A stretch of DNA of 64,000 nt from UBA5336 sp964415675 (GTDB lineage Bacteria > Pseudomonadota > Alphaproteobacteria > Caulobacterales > Hyphomonadaceae): NCBI GenBank assembly GCA_964415675.1, contig CAYQBG010000005.1:62001-126000 (forward strand), given 5' to 3'. How positions within the stretch are numbered: the first letter of the stretch is position 1; every line of letters begins with the position of its first letter. Shown here piece by piece: positions 9,583-18,477 of this stretch. The notes beneath the pieces were generated by a model. It saw only the letters and a program-made list of their open reading frames with translations, had not been told where the DNA came from and searched no databases. The position numbers and the translations under genes were made by a program.

Positions 9583-10269
9583 TCAGGATATCTGATCTGT
9601 ATCGTCTCGCCGGGCGCTGTATACGATAAAGCCGCTGTTTGGCGATTCCTCGACCAGATTCATTTCCTTAAGCTTGGTCAGCATCCTCGAAGCGGTTTCG
9701 CGTGTCGTATGTATACGCTGTCCCATCAGGCTGACCGTGGGCGGCTCACGAAGAATGCGGCTACCCGGCCGATCTGGTAGCGGTTCCGAGATCGTCGTCA
9801 GATAGGTATGAAGTCGCTGGGCAGCATCTTCGCGCACCTGCGCGACCAACTGATCCGATGTCTGCTTGAGGCGAAGAGCAAGCAAACGGTTCAGGGCGAG
9901 AGACAGATCCGGAAAACTCTTGAGGAGCGCGAGGAAATCAGTGCCGTTAATCTGGGCGGCCAGCAGGCGGCCATTCGCAATCACGCTTGAGGTGCGGGCG
10001 GTGTCGATCAGGGGAGCAATTTCGCCGACTAGGTCGCCCTCATTAAGGTTGGACAACCAGGTGTCGTCACCATTTTCCGTCCAGCGTACGACTTTTGCCG
10101 TTCCTTCGACAATCAGAAAGACTGATTTGTCATCATCACCCTGTTCGATCAGCATTTCCCTGTGGCCGAGTTCACGCAGCCTGCACTTCCGCGTCAGCGA
10201 CTGCACGATTTCCTCATTGGCATCCAACCTGAACAAGGCTGCCCATCCGGCGGCAATACGTCTGTCCAT
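9583..10269 (-). CDS. Crp/Fnr-family transcriptional regulator
   Basis: The protein has 228 residues, with an N-terminal cyclic-nucleotide-binding fold and a C-terminal winged helix. The phosphate-binding-cassette region reads GEIAPLIDTARTSSVIA, with the glutamate and arginine that contact cyclic nucleotide in CRP proteins. The recognition-helix region is RIHTTRETASRMLTKLKE. There is no N-terminal cysteine cluster, so it is not an oxygen-sensing FNR; cAMP or another small ligand is more likely. It begins 24 nt after the secF stop on the same strand and is therefore probably read through from yajC-secD-secF, an unusual partner for a CRP protein. A perfect CRP palindrome lies just beyond its 3' end. 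Confidence 0.9.
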   Translation of the reverse strand: MDRRIAAGWAALFRLDANEEIVQSLTRKCRLRELGHREMLIEQGDDDKSVFLIVEGTAKVVRWTENGDDTWLSNLNEGDLVGEIAPLIDTARTSSVIANGRLLAAQINGTDFLALLKSFPDLSLALNRLLALRLKQTSDQLVAQVREDAAQRLHTYLTTISEPLPDRPGSRILREPPTVSLMGQRIHTTRETASRMLTKLKEMNLVEESPNSGFIVYSARRDDTDQIS

Positions 10270-10293
10270 CTTCGCGTCCCCTCAATGAGCCGG

Positions 10294-11259
10294 TCAGGGA
10301 GCGCCCTGAAACCCGGGTACGTCTTCCGCAGATCGTTTCTCCCGCGCGACGCCGAGCGTGCGCAGTATCGATGATGCTACGAAGATAGAGGAATATGTGC
10401 CGATGACCACGCCGAAGATTAGCGCAAAACTCATCCCGCGCAGGACAGGCCCGCCCAGGAAAAAGATCGCAAGCAGCGCCAGCATCGTGGTCCCGGAAGT
10501 GAGCAAGGTGCGCGACAAAGTGCCATTGAGCGCCAGGTCGATCACCTCGCCGAGGGGCATCTTCTTGTATTTCCGCAGCTCTTCACGCACTCGGTCAAAT
10601 ACAACAACCGTGTCGTTCATCGAATAGCCGATGATGGTCAGCAAGGCTGCGATGGTGGTCAGGTTGAATTCCAGCTGAACCAGGGAGAACATGCCCAAGG
10701 TGATGATCACGTCATGGGCGAGGGCCGCGACCGCACCAACGGAATACTCCTTGTCAAATCGAAACCAGATATAGAGCAGCATCAGAGCCAGCGCCGTGAC
10801 TAGTGCTGTGATCCCGGCGCGGAACAATTCGCCCGAAACTTTCGGCCCCACTGCCGCACTTGAGCGGATCACGATACCGGGGAAAGCCGTTTCGAGGGCG
10901 TCGCGGACCATGTCATTCGCGGCCTGCTGGCCGGTCTCGGCCGCTTCGCCGGTTTCCGATGTCTTGAACTTGATCACGAAGACCTGTTCGGCATCCACGC
11001 CCGTACCCATCGCCGAGGTCACATTCACATCCTGAAGGTCGAGCGAACCAACGACGCTCCTGACATTCTCTGTCGAGATGCCCTCAGGCGCGGTTGTCTC
11101 AATCACCGAACCGCCTGCGAAATCAATGCCGAGATTGAGCCCGCGAACGGACACGATCGCAATGGATGCAATAATCAGCACTGCAGACAGCACGAAGGCC
11201 GGCCAGCGAAACTGCATGAACCCGATTTGGGTCTTTTCCGGCAACAGCTTCAACAGCAT
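10294..11259 (-). CDS. secF: Protein translocase subunit SecF
   Basis: This 321-residue inner-membrane protein works with SecD and YajC to use proton motive force in late steps of Sec export. It shows the GIDFAGG motif after the first membrane helix, a periplasmic P1 domain, then five helices with GYSMNDTVVVFDRVRE in the conserved SecD/SecF region. The start at 11259 follows AAAGGAGAGG. A longer in-frame extension to 11307 would run into the secD coding end and is not supported. It starts 16 nt after the secD stop and is followed by the Crp-like gene. Confidence 0.97.
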   Translation of the reverse strand: MLLKLLPEKTQIGFMQFRWPAFVLSAVLIIASIAIVSVRGLNLGIDFAGGSVIETTAPEGISTENVRSVVGSLDLQDVNVTSAMGTGVDAEQVFVIKFKTSETGEAAETGQQAANDMVRDALETAFPGIVIRSSAAVGPKVSGELFRAGITALVTALALMLLYIWFRFDKEYSVGAVAALAHDVIITLGMFSLVQLEFNLTTIAALLTIIGYSMNDTVVVFDRVREELRKYKKMPLGEVIDLALNGTLSRTLLTSGTTMLALLAIFFLGGPVLRGMSFALIFGVVIGTYSSIFVASSILRTLGVAREKRSAEDVPGFQGAP

Positions 11260-11275
11260 CAAGCCTCTCCTTTGC

Positions 11276-12976
11276 CTATATCGCCAGCGTCTTGGGACGC
11301 GCGGCACGCAACCATGTCACGGTCAGCCAGCGGGTGACCACAAATGCTGTAAAAACAGATGTCAGGATCCCGATCGCGAGCGTCACCGCGAAACCCTTCA
11401 CCGGGCCCGAACCGAGAAGATAGAGGATCGATGCCGCGATGAATGTGGTGATATTGGCATCAAGAATCGTTGACAATGCCTGTTCATAGCCCGCCTGAAC
11501 GGCTGTCAGCGGCGAGCGGCCATTGCGCTTTTCTTCCCTTATCCTCTCAAACACGAGAACATTGGCATCCACGGCCATACCGATGGTCAGGATAATCCCC
11601 GCAATACCTGGCAATGTCAGCGTTGCGCCAAGGCCAGAAAGCCCGCCGAGAATCAGGATGATATTCGCAGAGAGTGACAAGACCGCGAATACACCGAACC
11701 GGCCATAGACCAGCACCATGAAGATAGCGACGAGCGCGAGGCCGATCATTGAGGCGGTTGTCCCTGCACGAATGGAGTCCTCGCCAAGGCCAGGCCCGAC
11801 CGTGCGCTCTTCGATGAAGTTCAGACGGGCCGGAAGCTCGCCCGCTTCGATGATGGCAGCGAGATCGTTTGCCTCGTCCATGGTGAACCGGCCCGTGATC
11901 TGGACATTTCCGCCATAAATCGGTTCGCGAATATTCGGTGCGCTCATCACCTGTTCGTCAAGCACGATGGCGAAACGGCGCCCGACATATTCCTGCGTCA
12001 CCTTGGAGAAACGATTTTGTCCTGCCCCGTTGAGGCGGAAATTGACTGCCGGAGAGTTATCGTCGGGGTCAAAGCCCTGGCTTGCCGTAGCAACATCGCT
12101 GCCGGTCACAACGGGCGTGTTTTCGACAAGCAGCGGCTCGCCCGTATCGGCATCATAGAGCAGACGCCAGCCCGGCGGCGGCGTGCCCGTCGCCAGCACC
12201 TGCTCGATTTTTGAGGGCGTATCGTCGACCAGCGAAAAGGTCAGTTCGCCAGCCTGGCTCAGGATGTCCTTGATCCGCGTGGGATCGGGTTCGCCAGGCA
12301 CCTCCAGGATGATGCGATTGTCGCCCTGTGGCTGGGGGGAGATATCGCGTACACCTTCAGGATCGATCCGGCGGCGGACAATCTCGATCGTCTTGCCCTG
12401 CGCGTCGGCAAGAAAATTCGACTTCGCAGCCGCTGTCAGTGTGATCTCTATCCGCGTGTCGCTGATCCTTTCGACATCATAGCTGCGCGCCCCGCCTATC
12501 GCGCCCGGAATGGTCGGATTGACATTGCGGATGCGGCGCAGCGCCTTATCCATGGAATCGTCTTCCATGCGACTGCGATTGAGATTGACGACGAGTTTCT
12601 CTCCCTCGACGTCGCGGGTATGATAAACCCGGTCAGTCGCCGGCGTGCCGAGGGCTTCCTGTACGTCTGCGGAGAAGACTTTCAGCCGGTTCTCGAAGAC
12701 GTCGGCCGGCTTGATCTCCATCAGGAGGTAAACGCCCCCGCGCAGGTCAAGCCCGAGATTGACCTTGTTTGCAGGAAAGAAACCAGGCCACCAGGACTGG
12801 TCGGCGGCCGCCTGCGCATCGCGATACTCAGCCCGCGTTTCGGGCGTTTCGACACTCGGCGGAAGCGGATCAATTCCCAGGAATCGGTCCGAAAATGCAT
12901 TCGGCAGGGCCATGAGCGCGCCGACCAGCAGGACCGCGAGAATAAGGGCGACTTTCCAGGGCGGAAACTGAAGCAT
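11276..12976 (-). CDS. secD: Protein translocase subunit SecD
   Basis: The protein has 566 residues. One N-terminal membrane helix (ALILAVLLVGALMAL) is followed by the LGLDLRGGVYLLME motif near residues 70-85, a large periplasmic P1 head, and five C-terminal helices containing IGMAVDANVLVFERIREE, the hallmark proton-pathway region with its aspartate. Length agrees with alphaproteobacterial SecD (about 530-600). It lies between yajC, 29 nt upstream, and secF, the classic order yajC-secD-secF. The start at 12976 is the only sensible ATG before the first helix. Confidence 0.97.
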   Translation of the reverse strand: MLQFPPWKVALILAVLLVGALMALPNAFSDRFLGIDPLPPSVETPETRAEYRDAQAAADQSWWPGFFPANKVNLGLDLRGGVYLLMEIKPADVFENRLKVFSADVQEALGTPATDRVYHTRDVEGEKLVVNLNRSRMEDDSMDKALRRIRNVNPTIPGAIGGARSYDVERISDTRIEITLTAAAKSNFLADAQGKTIEIVRRRIDPEGVRDISPQPQGDNRIILEVPGEPDPTRIKDILSQAGELTFSLVDDTPSKIEQVLATGTPPPGWRLLYDADTGEPLLVENTPVVTGSDVATASQGFDPDDNSPAVNFRLNGAGQNRFSKVTQEYVGRRFAIVLDEQVMSAPNIREPIYGGNVQITGRFTMDEANDLAAIIEAGELPARLNFIEERTVGPGLGEDSIRAGTTASMIGLALVAIFMVLVYGRFGVFAVLSLSANIILILGGLSGLGATLTLPGIAGIILTIGMAVDANVLVFERIREEKRNGRSPLTAVQAGYEQALSTILDANITTFIAASILYLLGSGPVKGFAVTLAIGILTSVFTAFVVTRWLTVTWLRAARPKTLAI

Positions 12977-13005
12977 GGGCCGGAGCGTCCTCGAAAACTG
13001 TAACT

Positions 13006-13374
13006 CTAATCGTTGGCCGCGACCGGCTCGCCCTTGGAACGCACATCGGCGATCATCTGGCGGACAAGTCGCGTGCGCACGCCCTCGGCGAGTTCTACAG
13101 TCAATTCGTCATCGGCAACCTTGACCACCTTGGCGACGAGCCCACCCGACGTCACAACAGTATCACCGCGCTTGATGGATGCGACCATCTCCTGATGGCG
13201 CTTTCGTTGCTGCTGTTGTGGACGGATCAACAGGAAATAGAAGATCAGGATCAGTGGAATGAAAAAAAGAAGCTGGCCAATCAGGCTGGGCCCGCCCGGG
13301 CCACCTTCCTGGGCGGCCGCAGGTAGCGCGAGGACAATCGCCGCGAGCGCGGCAGGAATGAAACGGTGGGTCAT
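13006..13374 (-). CDS. yajC: Preprotein translocase subunit YajC
   Basis: This 122-residue single-pass membrane protein is an accessory to SecDF. The helix FFIPLILIFYFLLIRPQQQQ with the following RKRHQEMVASIKRGD is diagnostic, as is the small beta domain GDTVVTSGGLVAKVVKV. Before that helix lies a further hydrophobic stretch ending PAAAQ that resembles a cleavable signal peptide, an addition absent from the E. coli protein. I chose the ATG at 13374 because it precedes this stretch; GGGAG lies about 13 nt upstream. It heads the yajC-secD-secF-crp series. Confidence 0.95.
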   Translation of the reverse strand: MTHRFIPAALAAIVLALPAAAQEGGPGGPSLIGQLLFFIPLILIFYFLLIRPQQQQRKRHQEMVASIKRGDTVVTSGGLVAKVVKVADDELTVELAEGVRTRLVRQMIADVRSKGEPVAAND

Positions 13375-13484
13375 CTGGTAAGAAGGCTCCCTGTCAGGCG
13401 AACCGGGTTTGAACGAAGCGCCCCTATAGCTGTGTGCGCGCGCGGTGGCAAACAAGAGCCCTCACGCACGCCCGGTCAGGTTTT

Positions 13485-14135
13485 TCACAGCGAGGCCGAT
13501 ACACCTGTCGCCAGCGGCTGAAGCGGCCAAGCAAGCGCGCGTCGGGCGGTTTCCCCCTGCTGGCCGACAAGGCGCAACAGACCCCTCTCGCCATCGGTGC
13601 CCGGCGCAATGATGAAACCCGCCGGGGTCAGTGCATCAACAAGCTCATGCGGCATAGAATCCACCTGTCCGGTGAGAAGTATCCGATCATAGGGCCCGTC
13701 CTGCTGTAGCCCTGTCAGCCCGTCAGCATGGCGGGTTGCCACATTCAAGTACCCCATTTCCTCCAGGCGTGCGCCTGTCTCATGGGCAAGGCGACGATAA
13801 CGCTCCGCCACGACGAGATGTTCACAAAGCGGTGAGGCCAGCGCGGCCATATAACCCCCGCCCCCGCCCACCAGAAGCACACGTCCCGTATGCCCCGACC
13901 GCATGCCGGCAGCGTCAAGGATCTGCGCCGTGACAAGCGGCGGCAGAATCGCCTGCCCGCATGGCAAAGGCAGGAAAGTGTCTTCAAAAGCCAGTTCCGC
14001 GAATTCCTGACCGGCAAACGCGCTCCGGTCTGTTGCCTCCATCAGCTTGAGAAGATGGGGATTGGTCACCCCCTCGCGACGCAGGGTCAGAAGCAGGCGG
14101 GCCGCCCGGAACGGATCGGCGATCAAATCTCCCAT
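13485..14135 (-). CDS. pcm: Protein-L-isoaspartate O-methyltransferase family protein
   Basis: The protein has 216 residues and should use S-adenosylmethionine to methylate damaged isoaspartyl residues for repair. The SAM-binding motif I reads VLLVGGGGGYMAAL; the acidic residue that usually precedes the first glycine is leucine here, as in the shorter alphaproteobacterial Pcm branch, so activity is likely but not certain. The region GQAILPPLVTAQILD matches the family active-site entry, and DGPYDRILLTG is the motif II equivalent. Its start overlaps the end of surE by 13 nt, so translation is coupled; the surE-pcm pairing is widespread in proteobacteria. Confidence 0.85.
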   Translation of the reverse strand: MGDLIADPFRAARLLLTLRREGVTNPHLLKLMEATDRSAFAGQEFAELAFEDTFLPLPCGQAILPPLVTAQILDAAGMRSGHTGRVLLVGGGGGYMAALASPLCEHLVVAERYRRLAHETGARLEEMGYLNVATRHADGLTGLQQDGPYDRILLTGQVDSMPHELVDALTPAGFIIAPGTDGERGLLRLVGQQGETARRALAWPLQPLATGVSASL

Positions 14136-14881
14136 GCCCGCATCTCTTTGAGGAAGGGATCATGGGTGAGGTCGACATGCAGCGGCGTGATCGAGACATA
14201 GCCTTCATAAATCGCGCGCAGGTCCGTGCCTTCATCCGGGTCGGAGAGCTTCCCGCTATATCCAACCCAGTAATAATTATTGCCGCGCAAATCCTCGCGT
14301 TTTTCGGTGCGAAGGATCTGTTCGTCGCGAAAGCCCTGCCGGGTGATCCTGATGCCCCTCACATCGTCCGGGTCGAGATCGGGAAAATTGATATTCATTA
14401 CCGCATCATCGGGCCAGCCATGGGCCAGCACGGGCTTCAGCGCGCGCGGCCCCCAGGCCTCGGCTGTTTCCCAAGGGCATGAGCCACGGCCTCGGAAATT
14501 CTGCGTCTGGCTGAGGGCAACGGACGGGATATTGTGCTGCATCCCGAACATGGCGGCGGCCACGGTGCCGGAATAGCTCGTATCTTCAGCCAGGTTCTGG
14601 CCTTTGTTGACGCCCGACAGGAGCAGGTCCGGCTCACCGTCCATCAGCTCGCGCATGGCCAGGAGCACGCAATCGGATGGCGTGCCCGAGACCGCATGCA
14701 CACGCGGCTCCAGCGTGCGCAGGCGCAGCGGCTGGGTTAGCGTCATCGCGCGCGACTGGCCCGACTGTTCCACCTCAGGCGCGACGATGGTGATGTCATC
14801 AGACAGCGTGCGCGCGATCGCTTCGAGCACTTTCAGCCCCGGCGCATGGATGCCGTCATCATTGGTCAGGAGAATTTTCAT
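14123..14881 (-). CDS. surE: 5'/3'-nucleotidase SurE
   Basis: This 252-residue metal-dependent phosphatase acts on nucleoside monophosphates and short polyphosphates and is linked to survival under stress. The N-terminal LLTNDDGIHAPGL carries the two metal-binding aspartates; SGVNKGQNLAEDTSYSGT supplies the asparagine and serine ligands. Length fits the family (about 250). Its ATG overlaps the serS stop as ATGA and its 3' end overlaps pcm by 13 nt, making serS-surE-pcm one translationally coupled unit. Confidence 0.96.
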   Translation of the reverse strand: MKILLTNDDGIHAPGLKVLEAIARTLSDDITIVAPEVEQSGQSRAMTLTQPLRLRTLEPRVHAVSGTPSDCVLLAMRELMDGEPDLLLSGVNKGQNLAEDTSYSGTVAAAMFGMQHNIPSVALSQTQNFRGRGSCPWETAEAWGPRALKPVLAHGWPDDAVMNINFPDLDPDDVRGIRITRQGFRDEQILRTEKREDLRGNNYYWVGYSGKLSDPDEGTDLRAIYEGYVSITPLHVDLTHDPFLKEMRAWEI

Positions 14882-16323
14882 CGAGAGATCACCTCGGTGC
14901 CGCCCATATAGGCCACGAGCGCGGGCGGGACGGTGATCGAGCCATCCTCATTCTGGTAATTCTCCAGCACAGCGACCAGCGTGCGGCCCACCGCAAGGCC
15001 GGAGCCGTTGAGCGTGTGGACAAATTGCGGGCGCGGTTTCGGATTGTCCTCGCTCGCCGCCGGGCGCCAGCGGGCATTCATCCGCCGGGCCTGGAAATCG
15101 CCGCAATAGGAGCAGGACGAAATTTCGCGATAACTCTCCTGCGCGGGCAGCCAGACTTCCAGGTCATGGGTCTTGCGCGCGCCGAACCCCATATCGCCGG
15201 TGCACAGCGTCATGCGGCGATAGGGCAGTTCCAGCCGCTCCAGCACCGTCTCGGCGCAGCGGGTCATGCGTTCCAGCTCTTCGAGCCCTTCACCCTCATC
15301 GCGCACGATGGAGACCAGCTCGACCTTGTTGAACTGGTGCAGCCGGATCATGCCGCGCGTATCACGCCCGGCACTGCCGGCTTCAGAGCGGAAGCAAGGG
15401 GTGTGCGCGGTCATGCGGCGCGGCAGCGTGTCGGCGTCGAGAATGGATTCGCGGACGATGTTCGTGAGCGGGACTTCAGCGGTGGGGATGAGCCGTAATC
15501 GGTTTTCCACAGCTTGGTCAGCAACTACTCCCAATATTTCTCTCATCACTGGGCCGCGCTTCGCCATAATTTCAAGTGCTTTTTGAGGATGTTCTTCTAC
15601 TGCCTCAAAAAGGGAAATTATTGAATGCAACACCTCTCCTGCGACCTGCCCAATCGAGAACAGGTCCTCCTCAAACTTCGGCAGCTGCCCGGTGCCTTCG
15701 AGCGCATTCCCGCGCACCAGAATCGGCGGGCTCGTCTCCTCATAGCCATGCTCGCCGGTCTGGATGTCGAGCATGAAGGCGGCCAGCGCGCGCTCCAGCC
15801 GCGCCAGTTTCCCCGTCAGCAGGACAAAGCGCGACCCGCTCATCTTCGCCGCGGTTTCGAAATCCATCATGCCGAGGGCCTCGCCGAGATCGGCATGATC
15901 CTTCGGCGCAAAGTCGAAACTGCGAGGCTCGCCCCAGCGCGTGTCTTCGACATTGGCCGCCTCATCCGCGCCATCCGGCACGTCGGCCAGAGGCAGGTTC
16001 GGCAGGCCCATCAGGAGCTTATCGCGCTCGGCGGCTGCAGCCTCTTCCTGCTCGCCAGCGGCCTCGATCACCTCTTTCGCCTTCGCCACCTCCTCGCGCA
16101 GCGCATTGAACAACGCTTCATCGCCGGCCGCCTTCGCCTTGCCGATCTCCTTGGATCTGGCATTGCGCGCCGCCTCGGCTTCCTGCTTGTCGGTCAGCGC
16201 CTGGCGCAGGGCGGCGTCGTGGGCAAGGATCTCGTCCACCTTGTCGCCAAGGCCGGGCTCGCGCCGGTTCCAGGCCGCACGGAAGGCATCCGGGTTTTCG
16301 CGGATCGCGTGGATATCGAACAT
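14878..16323 (-). CDS. serS: Seryl-tRNA synthetase with an internal insertion
   Basis: This class II synthetase charges tRNA-Ser. An N-terminal coiled-coil arm (residues about 30-105) is followed by the catalytic core with LRLIPTAEVPLTN (motif region), CFRSEAGSAGRDTRG (motif 2) and a motif 3 near the end (LNGSGLAVGRTLVAVLEN). At 481 residues it is about 55 longer than the usual 425. The excess lies at about residues 223-276, between KFEEDLFSIG and RLIPTAEV, where most homologues have only a few residues. The corresponding DNA (about 15495-15655) has hand-counted GC near 46 %, far below the flanks. The frame is intact, so the enzyme is probably functional. surE begins within its stop codon. 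Confidence 0.96.
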   Translation of the reverse strand: MFDIHAIRENPDAFRAAWNRREPGLGDKVDEILAHDAALRQALTDKQEAEAARNARSKEIGKAKAAGDEALFNALREEVAKAKEVIEAAGEQEEAAAAERDKLLMGLPNLPLADVPDGADEAANVEDTRWGEPRSFDFAPKDHADLGEALGMMDFETAAKMSGSRFVLLTGKLARLERALAAFMLDIQTGEHGYEETSPPILVRGNALEGTGQLPKFEEDLFSIGQVAGEVLHSIISLFEAVEEHPQKALEIMAKRGPVMREILGVVADQAVENRLRLIPTAEVPLTNIVRESILDADTLPRRMTAHTPCFRSEAGSAGRDTRGMIRLHQFNKVELVSIVRDEGEGLEELERMTRCAETVLERLELPYRRMTLCTGDMGFGARKTHDLEVWLPAQESYREISSCSYCGDFQARRMNARWRPAASEDNPKPRPQFVHTLNGSGLAVGRTLVAVLENYQNEDGSITVPPALVAYMGGTEVISR

Positions 16324-16387
16324 GGTGTCTCGCTTCTCGCTGGCTCAGCGATCCGTCTAATCCGCCTTGCCGCGCGGGCCAAGGGGC

Positions 16388-18469
16388 CTAGTAGCGCAGC
16401 CGCAACCCGGCGCTCAGCGTGCGCACCTGTCCCGGCCGCCCGCGCCCCTGCGGCGCAAAGACCGGCGCATCGGCGAACACGGCATAGACTTCATCAGTGA
16501 CGTTTTCGAGCCGCAGATCGGCGGTGAGATGGTCATTGATGCGCCATTCGCCATTCAGCGACAGGATATATTCCTCATCGCTATAGACCGTATTGGCGTC
16601 ATTGAGCGGCCAGGACCCGATATGGCGCAGCCGCCCGGTCAGGGTGAAGGCGTCCGCCGTCGGCGGCGTCCAGCTGAGGATGAGGTTGCCCAGCGTTTCC
16701 GGCGCCTCGGCGAGATTGTTGCCGTCGAACGGATCGTCGCCATCGGCGGAGCGCTCTTCGAACACGAAATCCTGCCAGGCAAAGACCAGCTGCGCCTCCA
16801 GCCCCGCTCCGAGTTCAGCCGCCAGCGCCGCCTCGATGCCCGCATAGCGTTTCGATCCCGCGCTGACGGAAATATTCCCCGCCGCCGTCTGCACATCAGT
16901 GATGACGCCGTTCTCGCTTTCCTGCCAGTAGCCGACAAGCTCGGCGGACACACGATCATACTGGCCGCGCCAGCCAATCTCGAAACTGTCGAGGGTCTCC
17001 GGCTCCAGCGTGAATTCCGCCTGGCCGGCCTCCAGCTCGTAAAGCTCGGATGCGCGCGGCACGCGGAACCCGCGCGCATAACGGGCAAACAGGCTGTGAT
17101 TTTCGGTGACATCCCAGATCAGCGCGGCCTTGGGGCTGGTGGCATCGAAATCATCCTCGCGGTCTGGCACCTGCAGGCGCGCATCGCCGGGCACTTCGGT
17201 GAGGGCATTGTCGAAATCATAGGCGAGCATGTCATGGCGCAGGCCCAGCTGCAGGGTCACGTCGCCAAACCGCTGCTCCCACTGGATGAAGGGCGAATAG
17301 CTTTGATAATCGACGGTGTAGTCGAACTGGACGCCCTGTCGGAACAGATCTCCAAAAACAATCGTATCGGGGCGCGACTGGAACAGTAGAACGTCGAGAT
17401 CGGTCAGCTCGACATCCAGCCCGGCCATTATCGTCGCTTCGCCGGCCTCGTAGCGTAGGCGCGGCAGGACGCCGAAACTGTCGAGTGTGGCGGTCTCGCG
17501 CGGTGTCGTGGCCGGCTGGAAAACGGCCGTTGTCACGCTCTCCTGGCGGCGCAGATAGGGTGTCACCTCCAGGCTGAGCTGGTCGGACAGGTCATAGGAG
17601 ATACGGCTTTGCAGCCGGTAGAGGGCGCCCGTCTCAACTGCGTCATCGACGTCGACCGCCGGGCTGAGGCCGCTTTCGCCGATCCGTTCGCCAAGTTCAG
17701 AGAGCGGGCGGATCGCGGTCGCGGATTCGGTCTCGTAATCTGTGATATAGAGCCCGCTTTCCACGCTAAGCCGCTCCCCGCGAAACGCATGGCGCAGGAC
17801 GCCCTGTGTGCGGTGAAAAGCCGTCTCCTCGCGAAATCCGTCCTCGCCGGACACTGCCACGGTGGCACGCAGGTCATGGCGCGCGCCGGTCTCGATCCCG
17901 GCTTCGGCCTGGAGGTCGAAAAGGCCATGCTCGCCGCCGCGCACTCTTGCACCGAAACGCAGCGGGTCGTCAGGCGCGCGTGTGCGCACATGCACAATGC
18001 CTGAGAGCGCGTCAGAGCCGTAGAGCGCCGTCCCTGGCCCGCGCAGCACCTCCACACCACCGGGCGATGACAGGAGCTGGGAATAGCCAAGCGCCGACTG
18101 GTCATAATAGATCGGGCTTTGGAGCGGCACGCCGTCTTCCAGGAACAGGGTACGATTGTCGAAGGCGAGAGGCTGACGGATCTGGACGATCTCGCGCGGA
18201 CCGTTGAGGCCAGCGAGGAATGTGCCCGGTATCGCGGCGAGCACATCGCCGGCACGAATGGCCGAAACCGCTTCGATCGACTCATCCGGGATCAGGGTGA
18301 CAGAAGCCGGCACGTCGTTGAGAGCTTCGCCGCGACTGTCGGTGACATAGACCGGGTCGAGCACGGTCAGGTCGGCAACAAAAATGGGTTCATCTCTGTC
18401 CTGCGCCCAGGCACCCGACGGCGCGGCCAGCAAGACTGCGACCAGCCCTGCCTGACCCAAATATGGCAT
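16388..18469 (-). CDS. TonB-dependent outer-membrane receptor
   Basis: The protein has 693 residues. A signal peptide (AGLVAVLLAAPSGAWAQ) precedes a short TonB-box-like segment (DPVYVT), a plug domain (DVPASVTLIPDESIEAV to EVLRGPGTALYGSDALSG, about 50-170) and a 22-strand-type barrel ending in an aromatic residue (GLRLRY), the outer-membrane insertion signature. The ATG at 18469 is chosen because it opens the signal peptide. A longer in-frame extension to 18568 lies wholly inside nupC. It begins 8 nt after the nupC stop on the same strand, which suggests the ligand is a nucleoside or nucleotide taken up across both membranes by the pair; that is inference. Confidence 0.93.
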   Translation of the reverse strand: MPYLGQAGLVAVLLAAPSGAWAQDRDEPIFVADLTVLDPVYVTDSRGEALNDVPASVTLIPDESIEAVSAIRAGDVLAAIPGTFLAGLNGPREIVQIRQPLAFDNRTLFLEDGVPLQSPIYYDQSALGYSQLLSSPGGVEVLRGPGTALYGSDALSGIVHVRTRAPDDPLRFGARVRGGEHGLFDLQAEAGIETGARHDLRATVAVSGEDGFREETAFHRTQGVLRHAFRGERLSVESGLYITDYETESATAIRPLSELGERIGESGLSPAVDVDDAVETGALYRLQSRISYDLSDQLSLEVTPYLRRQESVTTAVFQPATTPRETATLDSFGVLPRLRYEAGEATIMAGLDVELTDLDVLLFQSRPDTIVFGDLFRQGVQFDYTVDYQSYSPFIQWEQRFGDVTLQLGLRHDMLAYDFDNALTEVPGDARLQVPDREDDFDATSPKAALIWDVTENHSLFARYARGFRVPRASELYELEAGQAEFTLEPETLDSFEIGWRGQYDRVSAELVGYWQESENGVITDVQTAAGNISVSAGSKRYAGIEAALAAELGAGLEAQLVFAWQDFVFEERSADGDDPFDGNNLAEAPETLGNLILSWTPPTADAFTLTGRLRHIGSWPLNDANTVYSDEEYILSLNGEWRINDHLTADLRLENVTDEVYAVFADAPVFAPQGRGRPGQVRTLSAGLRLRY

Positions 18470-18477
18470 GCTCAAAA

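Noticed and set aside
9335..9595. 86-codon plus-strand frame after the CRP palindrome
   Set aside because: It starts with GTG without a ribosome-binding site and its translation resembles no protein; an RNA is the better hypothesis for the gap.
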